A stretch of 64,000 nt of DNA from NCBI GenBank assembly GCA_030425045.1, contig JAUHVL010000001.1, positions 248,001-312,000 on the forward strand. Direction: 5' to 3'. Positions 52,284 to 60,522 of the stretch are shown here, in pieces. The notes below the pieces were generated by a model. That model was given only the letters and a program-made list of their open reading frames with translations, was not told the origin of the DNA and did no database searches. A program made the translations under genes and the position numbers. Position 1 is the first letter of the stretch; each line of letters opens with the position of its first letter. The DNA is from a bacterium (GTDB lineage Bacteria; Bdellovibrionota; Bacteriovoracia; Bacteriovoracales; Bacteriovoracaceae).

Positions 52284-52811
52284 ATGAAAGAGATAAAAAG
52301 AAACTTAACTGATAAAGAACGAGTTTTTATTCATGAGTATATGAAGGATCTCAATGCAGCAGCGGCCTGTCGAAGGACGGGCTACTCTGCTCAAAATTCG
52401 GATAAAATTGGTCATCAATTACTAGGTAAAACTAGAGTTCGTGAAGAAGTTGATAAACTTTTGGCAGAGAGACTGGATAAAAATAATATTGATGTTGATA
52501 GGGTATTGGATGAGTTGTCCCTTATTGCTTTTTCAAGAATTGATAAGATTTTGGAGAACATTCGTAATGAAGACTATGAGAGGCCTGAGATGGCCGCTGT
52601 TAAAAGGTTTAAATACAATAAGAGCGATTATCATCAACTCCTTGAAGTTGCTTTATTGGACAAAGTAAAAGCTCTTGAGCTTCTGGGGAGATATCTTGGG
52701 ATGTTTGATCGCTCTAAAAATCATGTGCGGAGTGAGAGAGGCTTTTCTGAGAGATTAAATAAAAGGGTGAGGGAAGCATTACTGAAAAGAAGCAAGGCTG
52801 AGCGACTTTGA
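52284..52811 (+). CDS. phage terminase small subunit
   Basis: 175 residues. N-terminal LTDKERVFIHEYMKDLNAAAACRRTGYS is the HTH of P27/terS-type small terminases, followed by a central helical part (DRVLDELSLIAFSRIDKILENI) and a basic C-terminus. The subunit recognises the packaging site on phage DNA. No large subunit is present in this element. In satellites, terS redirects a helper phage's packaging to the satellite genome; in a remnant prophage it would be inert. The upstream ATG has AAGGGGATTATTAAGGCC. Confidence 0.75.
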   Translation: MKEIKRNLTDKERVFIHEYMKDLNAAAACRRTGYSAQNSDKIGHQLLGKTRVREEVDKLLAERLDKNNIDVDRVLDELSLIAFSRIDKILENIRNEDYERPEMAAVKRFKYNKSDYHQLLEVALLDKVKALELLGRYLGMFDRSKNHVRSERGFSERLNKRVREALLKRSKAERL

Positions 52812-52838
52812 AGGTCGTCCAGAGCTAAGTTATGTCTT

Positions 52839-53327
52839 TTATTGAAATGATTTAAGCTTATACATGGTTTTAGAATGGTGGTCGATTACTTTAAATATAC
52901 CATTATAGGGACCTTCTCCAATCCAAACGACACTTGAGCCTTGGTTGTAGTAATGGTCATACATAATTCTGATTGGAACCCAACTTGGCGGACTTTTTAT
53001 TTTACAGGTCACGTAAGGGCGATTTTCGATATTCATTACTTCAAACTTTCCAATTCCATGATCTTCACACCAGTCAACAATATCGGCTGCAGAGTAAGAA
53101 GGGAAATAAGAATCGTCTGCTCTCCAGGATTCTACATATTCTCCCCATGTATACTCAACTTTTACCAAATGTGATAAGAAGTCTTCATCAATTTTGGTTA
53201 CACTTTCTCGGATAATTTGGGGAGTATCTTCACCTATAGAACGATATTCATATTCGAGATAGTCTCCAAGAGTGATTGAATATATATTAAGGCTAAATAG
53301 AAAAAGTAGAAAACTGATAAGCTTCAT
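52839..53327 (-). CDS. exported protein of unknown function (island)
   Basis: 162 residues with signal peptide KLISFLLFLFSLNIYS. Mature part contains two Cys (DWCEDHG, VTCKIK) and a tail of GPYNGIFKVIDHHSK. No family recognised. It lies in the island on the minus strand 91 bp from the next exported gene; a cargo gene is likely. Confidence 0.6.
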   Translation of the reverse strand: MKLISFLLFLFSLNIYSITLGDYLEYEYRSIGEDTPQIIRESVTKIDEDFLSHLVKVEYTWGEYVESWRADDSYFPSYSAADIVDWCEDHGIGKFEVMNIENRPYVTCKIKSPPSWVPIRIMYDHYYNQGSSVVWIGEGPYNGIFKVIDHHSKTMYKLKSFQ

Positions 53328-53418
53328 AATAATTCCTTTGATTAGTTAATTTACTTTCAATTATAGGCTACGAGCTTTGAGAGAAATATATAGGAACACT
53401 TTTCCTTGCTTCGTATTG

Positions 53419-54000
53419 TCATTTGTTGACCTTTTTCTTTTTCTTTTTGTTAAGTGATTCTAAATGATCTTTAAGGGTAAAGGCTTTACGTTTTGACTTG
53501 TGAGGTTTTAATAGGAGATATTTCCATTTAATTTCTGAAATCCAATACTCTACTTTTCCATAGGGAATATCATATTGCTTGTCAAAAAAGATCCTCTCCA
53601 TTTCGCAGTCGCTATAGGCTCCATGATCTCCAGGAACAACAAATCGTCTGGTTTTATGTCTTTTATCATCGTATACAAAACTATCAGAAGCGACTTTTTT
53701 CCCATTCCGATTGTATAGACTAAAGTGAATTTTATAGTTTGCGATTGATTTTCGATAAGCTTTCTTATCTTTCCATATTCTTTGGCTATAGCTACTTCCT
53801 GCCCATGAGATAACTGTATGCTGGCCTTTCGCTTGAACGGTTGATGAGGGGTCGCAATCAAATCCCATCTTTCTAAAGTTGAGATCCTGTATATCTTCAG
53901 TCTTTCCACGATATTTTTTTCCCGTAAGGTCAACAAAGGTGATATTGGCAAAAGTGGAAAGATTAACCAACATTGTTAAAGCAATAAATATTCTCATCAT
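53419..54000 (-). CDS. exported protein of unknown function (island)
   Basis: 193 residues from ATG 54000 (AAGGAG six bases upstream). Signal peptide RIFIALTMLVNLSTFA; the mature part has two Cys and a strongly basic C-terminus (SLNKKKKKK). No known domain. It overlaps the XRE gene by four bases (ATGA), so the two are translationally coupled. Confidence 0.65.
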   Translation of the reverse strand: MMRIFIALTMLVNLSTFANITFVDLTGKKYRGKTEDIQDLNFRKMGFDCDPSSTVQAKGQHTVISWAGSSYSQRIWKDKKAYRKSIANYKIHFSLYNRNGKKVASDSFVYDDKRHKTRRFVVPGDHGAYSDCEMERIFFDKQYDIPYGKVEYWISEIKWKYLLLKPHKSKRKAFTLKDHLESLNKKKKKKVNK

Positions 54001-54275
54001 TTTATTCTCCTTAAGACGACTTCAAAGACGCCAGCGTTAATTTCATGTTCATAGTCTTGTATATTCTTTTGTTTCTCTTTGATTCCAAAGCAAAGGTAGT
54101 CGATGCTTACCTCAAGATAATCCGCAACTTTACGGACCTGTTTTAGGCTTCTCGGTTCCATTCCTGATAACCAGTTATGAAGGGTTTGAACTGGAACGCC
54201 TGACTTTTTGGAGAGTTGGGATACTGTGATTCCTTCCTCTTTGATGAGGTCACGTAAAACGGTTTTTAATTTCAT
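53997..54275 (-). CDS. XRE-family transcriptional regulator (island)
   Basis: 92 residues from ATG 54275 (MKLKTVLRDL); ATG 54293 is an alternative. XRE HTH at about 10-62 (TVSQLSKKSGVPVQTLHNWLSG, LKQVRKVADYLEVSIDYL). The ATG 54000 of the exported protein overlaps its stop. A 13-bp inverted repeat lies upstream at 54314-54377, suited to self-repression. Confidence 0.8.
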   Translation of the reverse strand: MKLKTVLRDLIKEEGITVSQLSKKSGVPVQTLHNWLSGMEPRSLKQVRKVADYLEVSIDYLCFGIKEKQKNIQDYEHEINAGVFEVVLRRIK

Positions 54276-54313
54276 ATCTATATCTTCTTCCATAAACAAA
54301 ATTTTCGTAATGC

Positions 54314-54377
54314 AGATTCCCACTCAAGATAGATAAATCCCTTGGGTGGGACTTTTTATTTCCGTGAGTGGGAATCT
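54314..54377. repeat. 13-bp inverted repeat upstream of the XRE gene; content of 54276-54586
   Basis: AGATTCCCACTCA (54314-54326) and TGAGTGGGAATCT (54365-54377) are exact complements 38 bases apart. A third partial match (GGGTGGGA) lies between them. They flank the region where the XRE promoter must be. The rest of the 310-bp gene-free stretch (54276-54586) holds three GGTCAC repeats near its right part and no recognisable gene. Confidence 0.55.
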
Positions 54378-54423
54378 TGGTTCAAAAAACAATCAATAGA
54401 TGGAAAGACTCGTTTAAAAAAAG

Positions 54424-54452
54424 GGTCACAAAAAAGGTCACATTTTGGTCAC
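54424..54452 (+). repeat. three GGTCAC direct repeats near the right end
   Basis: GGTCAC at 54424-54429, 54436-54441 and 54447-54452, spaced 12 and 11 bases and followed by A-rich spacers, lie about 130 bases inside the right att repeat. They match the left-end motif in sequence and orientation, so they may be arm-type integrase sites. Confidence 0.45.
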
Positions 54453-54584
54453 TCGGCGAGTAACGAACTGTAATTTTCTGTAATGTTGAAAAAAGAAAAG
54501 CTAGATAACTATTGGTATCTTGGTGTTAATAAAAATAAAAACTTAGTAAAACTTAATCGAAAAAGTAAAAATGATTTGAAGTTG

Positions 54585-54603
54585 AATGGTCGGGCCGACT
54601 GGA
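54585..54603. repeat. right attachment repeat (3' end of tRNA-Pro(GGG))
   Basis: The intact tRNA copy of the 19-bp core. Its counterpart at 47734-47752 is the leftover half. The tRNA 3' end faces the island. Confidence 0.9.
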
Positions 54604-54663
54604 TTTGAACCAGCGACCTTTCGCCCCCCAGACGAACGCGCTACCAAACTGCGCTACGGCCCG
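54587..54663 (-). tRNA. tRNA-Pro(GGG)
   Basis: 77 nt on the minus strand with encoded CCA. Acceptor stem CGGGCCG pairs with CGGCCCG; the anticodon loop CTGGGGG gives anticodon GGG (plus-strand 54627-54629), T-loop TTCAAAT. The 3' end is the target of the island and is duplicated at 47734-47752, yet the gene here is intact, so tRNA function is preserved. Confidence 0.97.
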
Positions 54664-54759
54664 ATAATCAAATGGATGATTAGGTGGGGAAATATACTTG
54701 CAATGGGGAGAATTGTCTATTAAGCAATTAGATTTCAGATGTTTATGTTTCTTTAGGTC

Positions 54760-55224
54760 TTATTTAATAGAAATAGCGCTATGGAATCTGTCAGGGTTTG
54801 CTTTGTAATAGTCTGGGTATTCCTTCTTTATAGATGCTATCCAGCGATCGGTTAAATCATCTAGGGCAGATCTTCTCATTTTAATACAGCTTGCTGAGAA
54901 ATGGCCTAATTGATCCTTTTCACTTATTGAGTAATGAGTATTTGCTTTTAATTCAATCACGTTTGGATAATGGCAATCTTTTGGAAGCGACCAAATGTCT
55001 GAATGTGGAACTTTTTTAATTTCCTCGTTTCTTTCAAATTCGTCTCTTAGGCCATGGAATACAGGGGCAAGTGTTTGATTAACCCTGGTTGGATCAGTCA
55101 GCATGAAGCCGTAATAATTGGCTTCGTAATCAATTGATGAGGGAGAGCGATCTTTTTTTTCATTTAAAGAGCATGAGCTAGTAAAAATAAGAGTGAGTAA
55201 TAGTGGATATAAAAAGTATTTCAT
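54760..55224 (-). CDS. lipoprotein of unknown function
   Basis: 154 residues from ATG 55224, where a signal peptide starts (KYFLYPLLLTLIFTSSC, lipobox TSSC). A frame reaching 55458 lies over the divergent AlkC-type gene and is not used. Mature part has Cys in DCHYP and ASCIKM that may pair. No known family. It is divergent from the AlkC-GIY-YIG gene by 73 bp. Confidence 0.65.
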   Translation of the reverse strand: MKYFLYPLLLTLIFTSSCSLNEKKDRSPSSIDYEANYYGFMLTDPTRVNQTLAPVFHGLRDEFERNEEIKKVPHSDIWSLPKDCHYPNVIELKANTHYSISEKDQLGHFSASCIKMRRSALDDLTDRWIASIKKEYPDYYKANPDRFHSAISIK

Positions 55225-55297
55225 AAGTCTTTTCTCTTTTAATAATATAGTACTTCGTTTATCGGTATTTTGATTGGATATATTTAGGACGCAAGAT

Positions 55298-56620
55298 ATG
55301 GAACCTTTTAAAAATGAGTTTTCATCACCTTTCATTAAAGATTTAGCAAGGTTGTATAATAAACACTTTAAGTCTTTTAATTCAAAAGGTTTTGAAAAAG
55401 CTGTTCTGGATAAAGATTGGGAAGATCGGGAACTAAAACAGCGAATGAGGCATATCACTCTTTGTACAAAGAAGTATTTTCCAGAAGATTATCTAGAGGG
55501 ATTATATATTATTTTAAAGGTAGCGCCTGAGTTTTCAGGGTTAAAGGGAATGTTGTTTCCTGACTTTGTTGAAGTCTACGGTCTTGATAAAAAATATCGA
55601 AAGCAAAGCCTAAATGCTTTAAAGTCATTAACTCCTTATTTTAGTTCTGAGTTTGCGATCAGGCCTTTTTTAAAAGATGACCTAATGGGAACATTAAAAG
55701 TGATGGAAGTTTGGAGTCGAGATAAAAATGAGCACGTGAGAAGACTAGCTTCCGAAGGTTGTAGGCCTCGACTTCCCTGGGGACAAGCTCTGCCTGAATT
55801 AAAAAAAGACCCTAAGCCTTTGTGGACTATTTTAGAGAGCTTAAAAAATGATCCAAGTGAATATGTTCGAAAATCGGTTGCGAATAGCTTAAATGATATA
55901 ACGAAGGATCATCCGGATTTGGTCTATAAAAATATTAAGGGTTGGGTTGGAAAGAGTCAGCACACAGATAAGCTGGTTAAGCATGCTCTTAGAACATTAT
56001 TGAAAAGTGGTGATGCGCGGGTGATGAAGTTATTTGGTTATGGAGATCCTAGAAAGTTAAAAGTAGAAGAGTTTTCTTTAAAAAATAAACGTATCGCCAT
56101 CGGTGAAAAATTGGAGTTCTCATTTCATTTAGCGATTAAAACACCAATGAAAGTAAGGCTTGAGTACGCTATTTATTTCTTATTAAAAAATAATCAATAC
56201 GGTAAAAAGGTTTTTAAAATTTCAGAAAAAGAAGTTGAGAAGGGAGTTCTCTCAATGGAGAGGGCCCATAGTTTTAGGACTATTACCACCAGAACGTTTT
56301 ATACAGGTGTGCATAAAGTTGCTCTTATTTTAAATGGTATTGAGCAAACCGCTCATGAGTTTAAACTTGTCGATAAAAAGCCTGATTGGTGGGTTTATAT
56401 GATTCAGACAGATAAGGGAAAGCTGTATACCGGAATAACAACAGATCTAAAAAGACGATTTGAGGAGCACGCCTCTGGAAAAGGGGCGAAGTACCTCAGG
56501 GGTAAAAAGTTAAAAGAGATGGTCTTCACGGAAAAACATCGGTCGAGGTCATCCGCTACCAAAAGAGAGATTGCTATCAAAAAACTCTCAAAAGCAGAAA
56601 AGCTAAAACTATTTTCGTGA
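55298..56620 (+). CDS. AlkC-like DNA alkylation repair glycosylase fused to GIY-YIG nuclease
   Basis: 440 residues from ATG 55298, eight bases after AGGA. Residues about 1-255 are helical HEAT-like repeats with the AlkC hallmark WSRDKNEHVRRLASEGCRPRLPWG region (split here: EHVRRLASEGCRPRLPWG) and KNDPSEYVRKSVANSLNDI. An Ig-like beta region follows (about 260-355, YAIYFLLKNNQYGKKVF). The C-terminus (365-440) is a GIY-YIG nuclease: WVYMIQTD, LYTGITTDLKRRFEEH and the conserved Glu in SATKREIAIK. AlkC removes alkylated bases by glycosylase action; a linked nuclease would cut at or near the abasic site. Such a single-chain combination is not one I know. Overlap with neighbours is none; possibly solo-transcribed. 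Confidence 0.82.
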   Translation: MEPFKNEFSSPFIKDLARLYNKHFKSFNSKGFEKAVLDKDWEDRELKQRMRHITLCTKKYFPEDYLEGLYIILKVAPEFSGLKGMLFPDFVEVYGLDKKYRKQSLNALKSLTPYFSSEFAIRPFLKDDLMGTLKVMEVWSRDKNEHVRRLASEGCRPRLPWGQALPELKKDPKPLWTILESLKNDPSEYVRKSVANSLNDITKDHPDLVYKNIKGWVGKSQHTDKLVKHALRTLLKSGDARVMKLFGYGDPRKLKVEEFSLKNKRIAIGEKLEFSFHLAIKTPMKVRLEYAIYFLLKNNQYGKKVFKISEKEVEKGVLSMERAHSFRTITTRTFYTGVHKVALILNGIEQTAHEFKLVDKKPDWWVYMIQTDKGKLYTGITTDLKRRFEEHASGKGAKYLRGKKLKEMVFTEKHRSRSSATKREIAIKKLSKAEKLKLFS

Positions 56621-56810
56621 TTGCTTGCCGCGTCAAGTTGTGTTTCCTACGAATCTTACACGTATATTCCGGTCTAGGTGTCAATAATCACAACGCACAA
56701 ATTTCATGAAATGTTAAAGATCGTTGTACACATTGAGTGTGTTGTCATAAGCTTTATTTTGCAACAGGAGACAGGGCGAAAACCCGTCAGAAACGACAAA
56801 AGGAACTTTT

Positions 56811-59800
56811 GTGAAGCTGACTAAGCTAATTGTTCAAGGCTTTAAATCATTTAAAGACCGGACGACCATTCACTTCGATCAAGGTATTACAGGTATCGTA
56901 GGACCAAACGGTTGTGGAAAATCTAACATCGTTGACGCCCTTTTTTGGGTGATGGGTGAGCAGTCTGCTAAGCACTTGCGTGGTAACTCAATGAAAGACC
57001 TCATCTTCGCAGGTTCTTCTAAGCACGCCCCCGGATCTTTTGCTGAGGCAACTCTTGTTCTTGCAAACACTGAAGGAAAGCATATTCATATTGGTAATAA
57101 AGTTGCCAGTCCTTCTGAGATTCAACTAACGCGTAAATTATTTAGAAATGGTGAGACAGAATATCGTATTAACGGAAGTCCTTGCCGTTTAAAAGATATT
57201 CAAGAAGTTTTCATGGATACGGGAGCCGGGGCGAAAGCATACTCTATTATCGCTCAAGGTGAAATCAATCGTCTTGTTCAGGCCAAGCCTGTTGAAAGAA
57301 GAAATATGATTGAAGACGTCGCAGGAATTACAAAGTTCAAGTTACGTCGTCGTGAATCAGTAAGAAAAATAGAAGCGACTCAGTCTAACCTTGAAAGGTT
57401 AAGTGATCTAAAAAGCGAAGTGGGTAAAAACCTTGCTTCACTTAGAAAACAAGCTGAAAAGGCAGATCACGCTCGTAAGTTAAAAGAGAAAGTTCGCAAA
57501 AATGAGCTTGTCGTAACATCACATAAGGTTTTCGACTTCTTAAGACACCTCACTGAAGATCAAACAATTGTCTCTGAAAAAAGAGAGATCATCGAAAACG
57601 GTGGTGTTGAAAAAGAAGAGCTTGAAACTTCTTTAAAAGAAGAAAGAGTTCAAAGAAAAGAAATGAGCGCTGAAGTTGATGAACTTCAAAATCAGATAAA
57701 TGAAATTTCTAAACAGTTAGCAGCTGAAGAAGAACGATACAATTTCTTAAAGAACTCTATTGGGGATAAGCAAAAACAAATTTCTCAAAGAGAAGAAGAA
57801 CTAGAAGATCAAAACAGAGAGCTTGAAAATAGAAAGGTTAAACTTTCTGAGCTTAAAGAAAAAGAAGATGAATTACTTAAGCAAAAAGAAGAAGGCTTTG
57901 ATTTTTCTGATCTTGAAGCTGAAGTAGAGTCTCTCTCTAGCCAAATTGCTGACAATAAAGAAAAGCTTTCGGATGAGGAGAGATCTTTCGAAGAGCTTAA
58001 TGAAAAACTTAATGAACTAAACCAAACGAAATTTAGAAATAATTCCAAATTGGAAGAATTCTCTACTACCCTTCAGGATTTAACTAGTGAAATTGAGGTG
58101 TTGGAAGAGCAAGTTTCTGGTTTTTCTAAAACGATGGCCGATGAGCGTAATGAGGCGATTCGCTTAACTGAAGAGGCTGCTGAATTAGAAAATAGATGTG
58201 TTGAACTCAAAGAAAAGCTCGATGAGTTAAAGACCCTTCATAAAGAGAAAGAAGGTTCTGTTAGGGCACAAACGAAAGAACTTATTCAAACACAATCAAG
58301 ACTAGAATCCCTGCAAGAAATTAAAAAGTCCTTAGAGGGAGCTAGAGAGGGAACAAATGAATTTTTAAACCAAGAAGAAGGGGAGAATTTCTCACTTCTT
58401 GGTAACCTTATTCAATGTGAGGATAAATTCACAAAATCTGTCCAATTTGCATTACGTGATATGGTCAATTCTCTGGTGCCAAAAACAGACCTTGAAGGGT
58501 TAAAAAATTGGTTAAGAGAAAACTCTGAAATGGGAATTGATTTCATTTCACCTTTCGCTGAGGGTACAAATTTCAATGAATCTCGTGAGAGATTAGAGTT
58601 GAAAGGCTTTAAAATCGAAGCCTCTCTCGATGAAGTGATTGAGCTTCCGGAGGACTATAAACATTTAAAGAGTCTCTTCGGTGGCATTTTTGTTGTTGAA
58701 TCATTGAGCCAAGAGCTTATCGAAAAGCTTGAGCCGTCAATGCGCTTTAGAGCGATGGTGAGTCTTGATGGTAAAGATACCGTAAGAAATATTGATTCAG
58801 GCTTACAATACTATAGAGAAAGTGAAACCACTGAATCTATGGGAATGGTCGAAAGAAATAACTTGATTGCCGAGTTAGAAATTAAAGTAACAGAGTTACA
58901 AAACACTCTTGATTCAGATGAGTCAGAATTGACGACGATGGAAGAGCAACTGGCCACCATGGCAACAGAGTATGAAGATGCTCGCAATATGCTAGGGGAA
59001 AGAAAAGCTGAGGCTGCTGCTAAAAATTCAGCTCTCGAGTCAAAAACAGCCTCAATGGAGTCTGGTAATAGTCGTCTTGAAATCTTGAAAAACCGTAAAA
59101 AAGATATCTCTCAAAAGAAATTCGATCTTATTGAGGATGAAGATAAGCTTTCAAAAGAATTAGAGGAAATTGCGACTCAAGCAGAAGAGAGAAAGGAAAG
59201 AGTTCAGTTTATTAAAGATCAAAATGATGAACTAAGTCCAATCTTTGAAGAAAAGAGAAGTACTTTGTTTGAAAAACAAGCGGCAGCTTCGTCTTTTGAG
59301 CAAGGACTACAAAATACTCAAGAACAAATTGAAGATCTCAAATCTCAACTAGAAAGAATTATTTCTACCATTGAGAAAAATACAGACACCATTGAAGACG
59401 TAAAAGTAGAAATTGAAGAGATTGAAGCGACAGTTAAAGAGCTTGCTGATAGTAACTTTGAATTAAAAGATAAAATTGAAACAGAAAAAGCAGGCCTCAA
59501 AGAAAAGAAAACTGCCGTGGCCGCCTTACAAAAAGAAATGTCTGCCAGGGAAGATCGTATTAAAAAACTTGTTCAGGAAATCAATCAAGCAGAAAAGAAA
59601 GTTGTTGAGCTTGAAGCCAAGAGAGAACAGTATCTCGATGAAGAAGAGTTTATTGTTAGAGACGTTTTTGAAAAGTATCGTGTCGATCTTCGTAAAACAA
59701 TTGGCGAGTTCCTAGATTATAAAGAAGAAAATTACGCAATCTTAAAAGATACAGACTCTATGTATGACATGGAAGAAGGTGAAACAACGGTTAGAGTTGA

Positions 59801-60485
59801 AGCTGAGCCTTATGAGTTTAATAGACGTTATGGTCAAGACCTTAAAGATTGTGAGTTTAGATTTAAGCAAACAAAACATGAGCTCAAGAGACTTGGGGAA
59901 ATTAATTGGCAAGCAATTGAAGATTACGAAAGACAAAAGCTGCGTTTTGACTTCCTTGAAGTTCAAGAAGAAGAACTTAAAAAGTCTCTAGAAGACCTTG
60001 ATACGGCAATTAATCATATTGATGTTAAGTCTAAAGAGCGTTTTAAGATCGCTTTCGAAGAAGTGAATATGCGTTTTGAAAAAGTATTCCCTTTGATCTT
60101 TGGTGGTGGTTCTGCTCAGCTTAAAATTGTTGGTGATGTTAATGATCCAGACTGCGGGATTGAGATTATTGCTCAACCTCCTGGCAAGAAGATGCAAAAT
60201 ATTAACCTTATGTCTGGTGGGGAAAAAGCTCTAACAGCATTAAGTTTAATTTTCTCGATCTTTCTTGTTAAGCCGGCTCCATTTTGTTTACTGGATGAAG
60301 TCGATGCACCACTAGATGATGCCAACGTCGGTCGATTTAATGAGTTACTTCGTGAAATGAGCTCTGAATCTCAATTCATTCTGATTACTCACAATAAGAA
60401 AACGATGGAATTGAATGACACGCTTTACGGGGTTACGATGCAAGAACCTGGTGTTTCGAAAGCGGTAAGTGTCCAATTACACTAA
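56811..60485 (+). CDS. smc: chromosome segregation protein SMC
   Basis: 1224 residues from GTG 56811, with AAAGGAAC before it. N-terminal ATPase lobe has Walker A GPNGCGKSN (about 32-40) and IAQGEINRLVQAKPVERR; two long coiled coils flank a hinge (about 525-670). The C-terminal lobe has the ABC signature LMSGGEKALTALSL and Walker B PFCLLDEVDAPLDDANV. It condenses DNA and helps chromosomes separate. No scpA/scpB adjacent. A 190-bp gap before it holds no gene I can support; a hairpin follows the stop. Confidence 0.97.
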   Translation: MKLTKLIVQGFKSFKDRTTIHFDQGITGIVGPNGCGKSNIVDALFWVMGEQSAKHLRGNSMKDLIFAGSSKHAPGSFAEATLVLANTEGKHIHIGNKVASPSEIQLTRKLFRNGETEYRINGSPCRLKDIQEVFMDTGAGAKAYSIIAQGEINRLVQAKPVERRNMIEDVAGITKFKLRRRESVRKIEATQSNLERLSDLKSEVGKNLASLRKQAEKADHARKLKEKVRKNELVVTSHKVFDFLRHLTEDQTIVSEKREIIENGGVEKEELETSLKEERVQRKEMSAEVDELQNQINEISKQLAAEEERYNFLKNSIGDKQKQISQREEELEDQNRELENRKVKLSELKEKEDELLKQKEEGFDFSDLEAEVESLSSQIADNKEKLSDEERSFEELNEKLNELNQTKFRNNSKLEEFSTTLQDLTSEIEVLEEQVSGFSKTMADERNEAIRLTEEAAELENRCVELKEKLDELKTLHKEKEGSVRAQTKELIQTQSRLESLQEIKKSLEGAREGTNEFLNQEEGENFSLLGNLIQCEDKFTKSVQFALRDMVNSLVPKTDLEGLKNWLRENSEMGIDFISPFAEGTNFNESRERLELKGFKIEASLDEVIELPEDYKHLKSLFGGIFVVESLSQELIEKLEPSMRFRAMVSLDGKDTVRNIDSGLQYYRESETTESMGMVERNNLIAELEIKVTELQNTLDSDESELTTMEEQLATMATEYEDARNMLGERKAEAAAKNSALESKTASMESGNSRLEILKNRKKDISQKKFDLIEDEDKLSKELEEIATQAEERKERVQFIKDQNDELSPIFEEKRSTLFEKQAAASSFEQGLQNTQEQIEDLKSQLERIISTIEKNTDTIEDVKVEIEEIEATVKELADSNFELKDKIETEKAGLKEKKTAVAALQKEMSAREDRIKKLVQEINQAEKKVVELEAKREQYLDEEEFIVRDVFEKYRVDLRKTIGEFLDYKEENYAILKDTDSMYDMEEGETTVRVEAEPYEFNRRYGQDLKDCEFRFKQTKHELKRLGEINWQAIEDYERQKLRFDFLEVQEEELKKSLEDLDTAINHIDVKSKERFKIAFEEVNMRFEKVFPLIFGGGSAQLKIVGDVNDPDCGIEIIAQPPGKKMQNINLMSGGEKALTALSLIFSIFLVKPAPFCLLDEVDAPLDDANVGRFNELLREMSSESQFILITHNKKTMELNDTLYGVTMQEPGVSKAVSVQLH

Positions 60486-60487
60486 GA

Positions 60488-60514
60488 TTTACCCCGAAGC
60501 GAATACGGGGTAAA
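60488..60514 (+). terminator. hairpin between smc and lolA
   Basis: TTTACCCCG (60488-60496) pairs with CGGGGTAAA (60506-60514), a perfect 9-bp stem and nine-base loop, starting two bases after the smc stop. The downstream tract (ATCATTTC) is a weak U-run, so partial termination or attenuation before lolA is likely. Confidence 0.6.
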
Positions 60515-60522
60515 ATCATTTC

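Larger units (their letters stand above)
47734..54603. mobile_element. integrative island in the 3' end of tRNA-Pro(GGG), phage-satellite-like
   Basis: About 6.9 kb bounded by a 19-bp direct repeat (47734-47752 and 54585-54603), one copy being the 3' end of tRNA-Pro(GGG). Inside, in order: a HigBA-type toxin-antitoxin pair, a frameshifted NTF2-like gene, a tyrosine integrase broken by frameshift, an excisionase-like HTH gene, an unknown gene, then on the plus strand a small XRE-like gene, a DUF559-like endonuclease and a phage terminase small subunit, then two exported proteins and an XRE regulator on the minus strand. No capsid, tail, portal or large terminase genes occur. The lone terminase and divergent layout recall phage satellites, but a decayed prophage remnant is also possible. 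Confidence 0.85.

Noticed and set aside
54760-55458. Extended lipoprotein frame reaching 55458
   Set aside because: The extra N-terminal part overlaps the AlkC-type gene and precedes the signal peptide; ATG 55224 is the better start.
56621-56810. Possible structured RNA or riboswitch before smc
   Set aside because: Only a weak GGG/CCC hairpin with a CGAAAA loop is visible; no conserved core of a known riboswitch class was seen.
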